Assembly (NCBI RefSeq): GCF_020510445.1
Contig: NZ_JAHBAG010000001.1
Location: 88,501 to 152,500, forward strand
Reading direction: 5' to 3'
Source of the DNA: Hydrogenophaga taeniospiralis
Lineage (GTDB): Bacteria > Pseudomonadota > Gammaproteobacteria > Burkholderiales > Burkholderiaceae_C
Length of the DNA: 64,000 nt
Shown here: in pieces, positions 1 to 6,471 of the stretch
How positions within the stretch are numbered: position 1 is the stretch's first letter
How the letters are laid out: the number at the start of each line of letters is the position of its first letter
Position numbers and translations under genes: made by a program
The notes under the pieces: model-generated
Seen by the model: only the letters and a program-made list of their open reading frames with translations
What the model was told of the DNA's origin: nothing
Database searches by the model: none

Positions 1-3000
1 AGCAGGTCGCGTGCGATGTCGGCTTCGCGTGCCGAGAGCGTGAAAATCCGTTCGCCCTGAGTCTGTCGAAGGGCGTCGACCGAGCCTGTCCTGAGCTTGT
101 CGAAGGGCTCAGCCCGAACGGAGGTGTTGGGTGTCATCCCCATCAGGGTCCGGACCCATTTCCGGACCTCGTTCACCGACAACCGCGCCACGTCGGTGAT
201 GCCCACGCCGCCAAACTTCACCGCGCGGGCCTGGGCGTTCAGGCGGGTGCCTTCGCAGCTCGGGCAAGGCCGGTCCGCCAGGTCTTCCACGTCGGGTTCG
301 GCAAAGCTCTGCTCGCGTCCGCGCTCCCCGTCGTCGCGCACCGAGTCGTCGAGCGCCTTGCGCTGTTCGCGCGACAGCGCCAGACCCGTGCCCACGCAGT
401 CCGGGCACCAGCCGTGTTTGCTGTTGTACGAAAACAGGCGCGGGTCCAGTTCGGGGTAGCTGGTGGCGCAGACCGGGCAGGCGCGGGTGGTGGAAAACAC
501 CTCCAGCCGGCCCAGGCCCACGGTGGACGTGCCCTCGGCCAGCGCCTGGCTCAAGCCGTCGAGCGGGTGCAGCACATGCACCTGGCCTTTGCCGATCTCC
601 AGCGCCTTCGCGAGCTGGCGGCGCCACCATGTCTCTTCGTCGGGGCTGACCACGCCATCGGCCACCGGCAGTTCGATGGTGTGTTCCTTGAAGCGGTCAA
701 TGCGCGGGAAGCCGGTGGTGGGCAGAAACTCGCCGTCCACCCGCAGGTGCGTGTGGCCGCGCGGGCGCGCCCAGTCGGCCAGCTCGGTGTAGACGCCCTT
801 GCGGTTGACCACCAGCGGCGCGAGCAGGCCGATGTGCCGGCCCGCGTAGCGCGTGAGGATGGCGGCGGCGATGCTCTCGGGGCTTTGCGGCATCACGGCC
901 GCGCCGTCGTGCACGCAGTGCTGCGTGCCCAGCTTCACGTAGAGCAGGCGCAGGAAGTGCCAGACCTCGGTGGTCGTGCCCACCGTCGATTTGCGTCCAC
1001 CACGCGAGAGCCGCTGCTCGATGGCCACCGTGGGCGGGATGCCGTAGACCGCGTCCACCTCGGGCCGGCCCGCGGGCTGCACGATGCTGCGCGCGTAGGC
1101 GTTGAGCGATTCGAGGTAGCGCCGCTGGCCCTCGTTGAACAGGATGTCGAAGGCCAGCGTGGACTTGCCCGAGCCGCTCACGCCCGAGATCACGTTGAAC
1201 CGCCCGCGCGGAATGTCCACGCTGAGGTTCTTGAGGTTGTGCTCCTTGGCGTTGACGATGCGGATGGTGTTGGGCTGCGGCGCGGCCACGTGCGCGGTCT
1301 TCGCCGCACCCGGTCCGCGGGCGGGCGCCAGGTAATCCGCCACCCGGCCCTCGTGCGCTTCGTGCACCTCGCCCATGGACAACGCGTACTCGCGCAGCGA
1401 CAGCGCGGTGTGGCTCGTGGGGTGCTTGCGCACATCCTCGGGCGTGCCTTCGGCCACCACCAGGCCACCGCCCTCCCCGCCTTCGGGGCCGAGGTCGATC
1501 AGCCAGTCGGCGGCGCGGATCACGTCCAGGTTGTGCTCGATGATCACCAGCGAGTGCCCGGCCTCCAGCAGCTTGCGCAGGGAGCGCATGAGCTTGGCGA
1601 TGTCGTCGAAATGCAGGCCGGTGGTGGGTTCGTCGAACAGGAACAGCGTGCCCTTGCGCGAAATCGGCTGGCGGCTGGCGCTCGCCGTCTTGGCGGCTTC
1701 GGCCAGGAAGCCCGCGAGCTTCAGGCGCTGCGCCTCGCCACCCGAGAGCGTGGGCACCGGCTGGCCGAGCTTCACGTATTCGAGGCCCACGTCCACGATG
1801 GGTTGCAGGGCGCGGATGACTTCGCGGTCGCCCGCGAACAGCGCCGCGGCCTCGCTCACGGTGAGGTCGAGCACGTCGGCCACGTTGAACGTGCGGCCGC
1901 CCCGTTCGATGCGCACCTCCAGAATCTCGGGCCGGTAGCGCTTGCCGTCGCAGTCCGGGCAGCGCAGGTACACGTCGCTCAGGAACTGCATTTCGACGTG
2001 CTCGAAACCCGAGCCGCCGCAGGTGGGGCAGCGGCCGTCGCCGCCGTTGAAACTGAACTTGCTCGCGGTGTAGCTGCGCTGGCGCGACAGCGGCGCGTCG
2101 GCGAACAGGGCGCGGATGGCGTCCCAGGCCCCGACGTAGCTCACCGGGTTGGAGCGCGCGGTCTTGCCGATGGGCGACTGGTCGACGAACACCACCTCGG
2201 ACAGGAAGTCCGCGCCGAGCAGGCGGTCGTGCGCGCCGGGGGTGTCGGTGGTCTTGCCGAAATGGCGCAGCAGCGCGGGCGCGAGCACGTCCTGGATCAG
2301 GCTGGACTTGCCCGAACCCGAGACGCCGGTGACCACCACCAGGCGCTGCAGCGGGAAGTCCACGGTGACGTTTTTCAGATTGTGTTCGCGCGCGCCTTCC
2401 AGGATGAGGCGCGGCGTGTTGTCGGTCACCATGCGCTTGAAGCCCATGCCGACCTGCTTGCGCGCGCCCAGGTAGGCGCCGGTGAGCGTGTCGGCATCGC
2501 GGATGGCTTCGGGCGTGCCGTCGAACACGATCTGCCCGCCGCGCTCGCCCGGGCCCGGGCCCATGTCGATCAGCCGGTCGGCCGCGAGCATCACCGCCGG
2601 GTCGTGCTCCACCACCACCAGGGTGTTGCCCGCGTCGCGCAGGCGCAGCATGGCCTTGTTGATGCGCGCCATGTCGCGCGGGTGCAGGCCGATGCTGGGC
2701 TCGTCGAGCACGAACAGCGTGTTCACCAGCGAGGTACCGAGCGCCGTGGTGAGGTTGATGCGCTGCACCTCGCCACCGCTGAGGGTGCGGCTCTGGCGGT
2801 CCAGCGTGAGGTAGCCGATGCCGACCTCGCAAAGGTAGCGCAGGCGGGTGTTGATTTCGTCGAGCAGGAGCTTGAGGGCCTGCGCCTGGCCGGTGTGCGA
2901 CTCCTTCCCCCCCTGGGGGAAGGCGGGGATGGGGGCCTGCAGGCCAACAGGCCCCCACCCCTGCCCTCCCCCAGCGGGGGAGGGAGAAAGCGATGCAAAG

Positions 3001-4598
3001 AACACCCTCAACTTGTCCAGCGGCAGCAGCATCAAATCGTGCAGGCACAGGCCGGGCAAGGCTTCGAGCTGCGCGCGCGACCACTTCACGCCCTGCAGCA
3101 AATAGCGCTTCTCGGGCGGCAGCACCGCGTCGGCCTGCTGTTTCGTGCCGATGCGCCAGAGCAGGCTGTCGGTCTTCAGGCGGGCGCCGCCACAGCTCGG
3201 GCATTCGGTGTAGCTGCGGTACTTGGACAGCAGCACCCGGATGTGCATCTTGTAGGCCTTGCTCTCCAGGTACTCGAAGAAGCGCGCCACGCCGTACCAC
3301 TGCTTGCTCCACTGGCCCTCCTTGTAGGTGGGCGTGCCGCCGATCACCCACTGCCGCTGCTCGGGCGTGAGCTTGCTCCAGGGCGTGTCGCGCGGGATGC
3401 CGGCGGTCTCGGCGTGGCGCATCAGGTCGTCCTGGCACTCCTTCCAGGCCGGCGTCTGGAACACCTTGATCGCGCCGTTGCGCAGCGTGAGCTTCTCGTT
3501 GGGAATGACCAGGCCGTAGTCCACCCCGATCACCCGGCCAAAGCCCCGGCAGGCCTCGCAGGCGCCCACGGCCGAGTTGAACGAGAACATGGACGGCGTG
3601 GGGTCGGTGTAGCGGATGTCGCTCTCGGGGCAGTGCAGGCCCGTCGAGAACCGCCAGATCTGTTCAGCACCGTCTTCGGGCAACACATAAACCATCAGCT
3701 TGCCACTGCCACGCTTGAGACCGGCTTCGATGGCCTCCATCACGCGCGCCTGCTCGGCCGTGCCGATGCGGAAGCGGTCGGCCACCACGTCGAGCACCTT
3801 CACCGACGCGCTGGCCGGGGCGGTCCTGGACACTTTGGCCTTCGTGGTCTTGGCGGCCTTGGCATCGGGCACGGGCGTGGCGCGCTGCACCACGCGCTCG
3901 GCCTGCACGCGCGTGTAGCCGCTGGCCGAGAGCCATTGTTCGATTTCTTCGGGCGTGGTGCTGGCGGGCAGCTCCACGGGAAAGGTCACCACCAGACGGG
4001 GATCAAAACCGTGTGCCCCCACGCTCCCCAAGGGGGCTGATTCACCTTGGGGCGGCCCGGCGGTGAATCCCGCCGCGCGCTTCTGCAGCTCGGCGTAGAT
4101 CGACTCCGGCGAGTCGTGCCGCACCGGCAGCGCGGTCTCGCGGTCGAACAGCTCGGCGCCGCGTGCGAACAGGAGCTTCAGGTGGTCGTTCAGCTCGGTC
4201 ATCGTGCCCACGGTCGAACGCGAGGACCGCACCGGGTTGGTCTGGTCGATCGCGATCGCGGGTGGCACACCTTCCACCCGGTCCACCGCCGGCTTGTCCA
4301 TGCGGTCGAGGAACTGGCGCGCGTAGGCGCTGAAGGTTTCGACGTAGCGGCGCTGGCCCTCGGCGAACAGGGTGTCGAACACCAGGCTGGACTTGCCCGA
4401 GCCGCTGGGCCCGGTGACCACCGTGAGTTCGCCGGTGCGGATGTCGAGGTCGATGTTCTTCAGGTTGTGCTGGCGCGCGCCGCGGATGCGGATCAGCCCG
4501 GTGCCGCCCTCGGCCGTGCGACCCGCCTCCCCGGCGACGGCTGGAGAAACGGGCGTATCGGCCGACAAGAGTTCGGCGGGCAGGAAGGCGTCGGACAT
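1..4598 (-). CDS. uvrA: Double-length (tandem) excinuclease ABC subunit UvrA, C-terminus off the window
   Basis: DNA-damage recognition ATPase of nucleotide excision repair. The frame opens at ATG 4598 and stays open for 1532 codons to the left edge. It reads as one whole UvrA followed by the start of a second. Unit one has Walker A GPSGSGKSS (K69), signature LSGGE (about 606), Walker B LDEPSIGLHP, a second Walker A GVSGSGKSS (K764), the CxxC zinc module RCPTCGGSGFEH and a second LSGGE (about 951). A new UvrA N-terminus begins near residue 1110 with Walker A K1145 and its own CxxC zinc pair. Ordinary UvrA is about 950 residues, so this belongs to the double-length paralogues of Burkholderiales. 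Whether a single-length UvrA exists elsewhere is unknown. Three GC-rich repeats are translated in frame (near residues 178-193, 536-565 and 1492-1517). Confidence 0.93.
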   Translation of the reverse strand, partial: MSDAFLPAELLSADTPVSPAVAGEAGRTAEGGTGLIRIRGARQHNLKNIDLDIRTGELTVVTGPSGSGKSSLVFDTLFAEGQRRYVETFSAYARQFLDRMDKPAVDRVEGVPPAIAIDQTNPVRSSRSTVGTMTELNDHLKLLFARGAELFDRETALPVRHDSPESIYAELQKRAAGFTAGPPQGESAPLGSVGAHGFDPRLVVTFPVELPASTTPEEIEQWLSASGYTRVQAERVVQRATPVPDAKAAKTTKAKVSRTAPASASVKVLDVVADRFRIGTAEQARVMEAIEAGLKRGSGKLMVYVLPEDGAEQIWRFSTGLHCPESDIRYTDPTPSMFSFNSAVGACEACRGFGRVIGVDYGLVIPNEKLTLRNGAIKVFQTPAWKECQDDLMRHAETAGIPRDTPWSKLTPEQRQWVIGGTPTYKEGQWSKQWYGVARFFEYLESKAYKMHIRVLLSKYRSYTECPSCGGARLKTDSLLWRIGTKQQADAVLPPEKRYLLQGVKWSRAQLEALPGLCLHDLMLLPLDKLRVFFASLSPSPAGGGQGWGPVGLQAPIPAFPQGGKESHTGQAQALKLLLDEINTRLRYLCEVGIGYLTLDRQSRTLSGGEVQRINLTTALGTSLVNTLFVLDEPSIGLHPRDMARINKAMLRLRDAGNTLVVVEHDPAVMLAADRLIDMGPGPGERGGQIVFDGTPEAIRDADTLTGAYLGARKQVGMGFKRMVTDNTPRLILEGAREHNLKNVTVDFPLQRLVVVTGVSGSGKSSLIQDVLAPALLRHFGKTTDTPGAHDRLLGADFLSEVVFVDQSPIGKTARSNPVSYVGAWDAIRALFADAPLSRQRSYTASKFSFNGGDGRCPTCGGSGFEHVEMQFLSDVYLRCPDCDGKRYRPEILEVRIERGGRTFNVADVLDLTVSEAAALFAGDREVIRALQPIVDVGLEYVKLGQPVPTLSGGEAQRLKLAGFLAEAAKTASASRQPISRKGTLFLFDEPTTGLHFDDIAKLMRSLRKLLEAGHSLVIIEHNLDVIRAADWLIDLGPEGGEGGGLVVAEGTPEDVRKHPTSHTALSLREYALSMGEVHEAHEGRVADYLAPARGPGAAKTAHVAAPQPNTIRIVNAKEHNLKNLSVDIPRGRFNVISGVSGSGKSTLAFDILFNEGQRRYLESLNAYARSIVQPAGRPEVDAVYGIPPTVAIEQRLSRGGRKSTVGTTTEVWHFLRLLYVKLGTQHCVHDGAAVMPQSPESIAAAILTRYAGRHIGLLAPLVVNRKGVYTELADWARPRGHTHLRVDGEFLPTTGFPRIDRFKEHTIELPVADGVVSPDEETWWRRQLAKALEIGKGQVHVLHPLDGLSQALAEGTSTVGLGRLEVFSTTRACPVCATSYPELDPRLFSYNSKHGWCPDCVGTGLALSREQRKALDDSVRDDGERGREQSFAEPDVEDLADRPCPSCEGTRLNAQARAVKFGGVGITDVARLSVNEVRKWVRTLMGMTPNTSVRAEPFDKLRTGSVDALRQTQGERIFTLSAREADIARDL
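47..122 (+). repeat. GC-rich repeat family D, copy 1, inside uvrA
   Basis: TTCGCCCTGAGTCTGTCGAA then CCTGTCCTGAGCTTGTCGAA and GGGCTCAGCCCGAACGG, a well-known type of bacterial interspersed repeat. It is read in frame in uvrA as SVRAEPFDKLRTGSVDALRQ. Confidence 0.7.
2903..2990 (+). repeat. GC-rich repeat family C, copy 1, inside uvrA
   Basis: Stem made of TTCCCCCCCTGGGGGAAGG and CCCTCCCCCAGCGGGGGAG with GGGGGCCTGCAGGCC between. It is in frame within uvrA as roughly residues 536-565. Confidence 0.65.
4015..4064 (+). repeat. GC-rich repeat family A, copy 1, inside uvrA
   Basis: GCCCCCACGCTCCCCAAGGG then CACCTTGGGGCGGCCCGGCG. In uvrA it is read as GPPQGESAPLGSVG, residues about 179-194. Confidence 0.65.
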
Positions 4599-4640
4599 GC
4601 GGGGGGCTCCAGTGGGGGAGGCAAACATTCTACGGAGGGG

Positions 4641-4670
4641 TGACGGGGGTCACGGTCGCGTAGGTAATAT
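4641..4670 (+). promoter_or_regulatory. Possible sigma70 promoter of the LivK-type gene
   Basis: TGACGG (4641-4646) and TAATAT (4665-4670) are 18 bases apart, about 70 bases before the start of the binding-protein gene. The -10 is good and the -35 only fair. This rests on sequence match alone. Confidence 0.3.
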
Positions 4671-4738
4671 CCACAATGCGGCACCCGGGCGAACTCACCA
4701 GACTCCCCCATGCGACAGATACAACCGGAGACAAACCC

Positions 4739-5872
4739 ATGCAAACGACCACCTCGGGCACGCGCCGCGCGCTGACCCTCTGGGGCCTCGCCGCCCTGCT
4801 CGCCCTGAGCGCACCCGCCTGGGCCCAGTTGCGCATCGGCCAGCCTTCGGGCTTCACCGGCTCGGTGGCCGCTGGCGTGAAAGAGAACACCGAGGGCGCC
4901 AAGCTGTACCTGGACGCGGTGAACGCGCGCGGTGGTGTCAACGGACAGAAGATCGAGCTGATTTCGGTGGACGACAAGTTCGACCCGAAAGTCACGGTGG
5001 AGGCCGCGCGCGAGCTGGTCACCCGGCAAAACGTGCTGGCCCTGTTCCTGAACCGCGGCACACCACACGCGCAGGCCCTGCTGCCGCTGCTGAGCGAGCT
5101 CAAGGTGCCGCTGGTAGGCCCGAGCACCGGCGCCATGGCGCTGCACGATCCGGTCCACCCCTGGTTGTTCAACGTGCGCGCCACCTACCAGCGCGAGGCG
5201 GCCAAGGCCATCGAGCACCTGGCCAGCATCGGCATCGCACGCATCGCCGTGCTGGAAACCGACGACTCCTTCGGCGCCGATTCGGCCAAGGGCGCACTCG
5301 CCGGTTTCGCCAAAGCGGGCATCAAGCCGGTGCTGCAGGACAAGTTTCCGCGCGACAAACCCGACTTCGCCGAACTGGCCCCCAAGGTGCACCAGAGCAA
5401 CGCCCAGGCGGTCATGATCATCGGCTCGGCCGGCAACACGGCGAACGCGGTGAAAGCGATCCGCGCCGCGGGTTCGCGCGCGCAGATCGTCACGCTCTCC
5501 AACAACGCCTCGGAAGGTTTCATCAAGCTGCTGGGCGAACACGCGCGCGGCGTGATCGTGACCCAGGTGTTTCCCAACGAGCGCTCGGTGGCGTTTCCGC
5601 TGATCAAGGAAGCCCTGGATCTGGCCAAGGCCAAGGGGCTGGACGGGGTGTCGCCCGCCATGATGGAAGGCTTTGCCGCGGCCAAGGTGCTGGTGGAAGG
5701 CCTGCGGCGCGCGGGCCCCAACCCGACGCCGGCGTCGCTGCGCGACGCGCTCGAAGGCATCCGCAACTTCAACCTGGGAGGTCTGTCGGTCAGCTACAGC
5801 CCCACCAACCACACTGGGCTGGACTTCGCCGATCTGTCCATCGTGGACGCCACCGGCAAGTTCAGACGGTGA
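4739..5872 (+). CDS. ABC transporter substrate-binding protein, LivK/branched-chain amino acid type
   Basis: Periplasmic ligand-binding protein of 377 residues in the type 1 periplasmic-binding fold (Leu/Ile/Val-binding family). It starts with a signal peptide: RR at 9-10, a hydrophobic stretch to about 28, and a likely cut after AWA (about residue 29). The mature part opens RIGQPSGFTGSVAAGVKENT, typical of the family. The start at 4739 is chosen because it follows GGAG and gives a proper signal peptide; an in-frame ATG 63 bases upstream does not. No permease or ATPase gene is next to it, so it is an orphan binding protein, as is common in Comamonadaceae. The ligand cannot be told; amino acids, amides or aromatic acids are all possible. 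It is divergent from uvrA. Confidence 0.88.
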   Translation: MQTTTSGTRRALTLWGLAALLALSAPAWAQLRIGQPSGFTGSVAAGVKENTEGAKLYLDAVNARGGVNGQKIELISVDDKFDPKVTVEAARELVTRQNVLALFLNRGTPHAQALLPLLSELKVPLVGPSTGAMALHDPVHPWLFNVRATYQREAAKAIEHLASIGIARIAVLETDDSFGADSAKGALAGFAKAGIKPVLQDKFPRDKPDFAELAPKVHQSNAQAVMIIGSAGNTANAVKAIRAAGSRAQIVTLSNNASEGFIKLLGEHARGVIVTQVFPNERSVAFPLIKEALDLAKAKGLDGVSPAMMEGFAAAKVLVEGLRRAGPNPTPASLRDALEGIRNFNLGGLSVSYSPTNHTGLDFADLSIVDATGKFRR

Positions 5873-5896
5873 CGCCCTCAGGTCGCCAGGACGTTC

Positions 5897-6334
5897 TCAG
5901 GACTTGGCGATCAGCACCGGCACCTTGGCGTGCGTGAGCACCTTCTGCGCCACGCTGCCCAGGATCAGCGCCTTGATGCCCTGGCGGCCGTGCGAGCCCA
6001 TCACCACGAGGTCGCAGCCTTCCGCCTCAGCGGTTTCCAGGATGCCCTCGTACACCACATTGCGCTCGATGGTGTCGCCCACGAAAGGCACGCCTTCGTC
6101 GGCGCAGACCTTGCCCAGCGCGTCCAGCGCCTGGCCGGCGGCCGACTTGGCCTCGGTCAGGTAGGCCTGCAGGCCGACCGCGGACGCGTCGCCAATGCCA
6201 ATGTAGGGAAACGGGTCGAGCACATACACACCGACCACCTGGGCGCCCTGGCTCTTGGCGAGCCGCGCGGCGATGGTCGAGGCGTGGGCCGCCTGCTGGG
6301 AACCGTCGGTGGGAACGAGGATTTTCTTGAACAT
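5897..6334 (-). CDS. Universal stress protein, UspA family
   Basis: Single-domain cytoplasmic Usp protein of 145 residues. It begins MFKKILVPTDGSQQA, the usual first strand with the nucleotide-binding Asp, and ends with the ATP-binding motif GSHGRQGIKALILGSVAQ followed by VPVLIAKS. The G-x2-G-x9-GS pattern suggests an ATP-binding member. The start at 6334 has a strong ribosome site (AGGAGG). It lies downstream of fdsA on the same strand with a 137-base gap, so co-transcription is possible. It converges with the LivK-type gene, whose stop is 24 bases away. The stress it answers to is not evident from the sequence. Confidence 0.9.
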   Translation of the reverse strand: MFKKILVPTDGSQQAAHASTIAARLAKSQGAQVVGVYVLDPFPYIGIGDASAVGLQAYLTEAKSAAGQALDALGKVCADEGVPFVGDTIERNVVYEGILETAEAEGCDLVVMGSHGRQGIKALILGSVAQKVLTHAKVPVLIAKS

Positions 6335-6471
6335 GGCATGCCTCCTGATGGGGGAAGTTGTTGCAGAAAGAACGCCACGGGTTTGCCGCAACGTCCGCGA
6401 AACCCATCTTAGCGGTCTGGCACGGTGCTGCGCTTGAGACGCGTCAAGCTGAACGCCGCGTTCATGCCGTA

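Noticed and set aside
414..4040. A 1208-codon open frame on the plus strand opposite uvrA
   Set aside because: Shadow frame produced by high GC codon bias opposite uvrA; no family motif, while the minus strand carries clear UvrA motifs.
4047..5937. A possible plus-strand gene spanning the end of uvrA and the binding-protein gene
   Set aside because: Alternative frame of the LivK-type gene; the chosen frame has a signal peptide and ribosome site.
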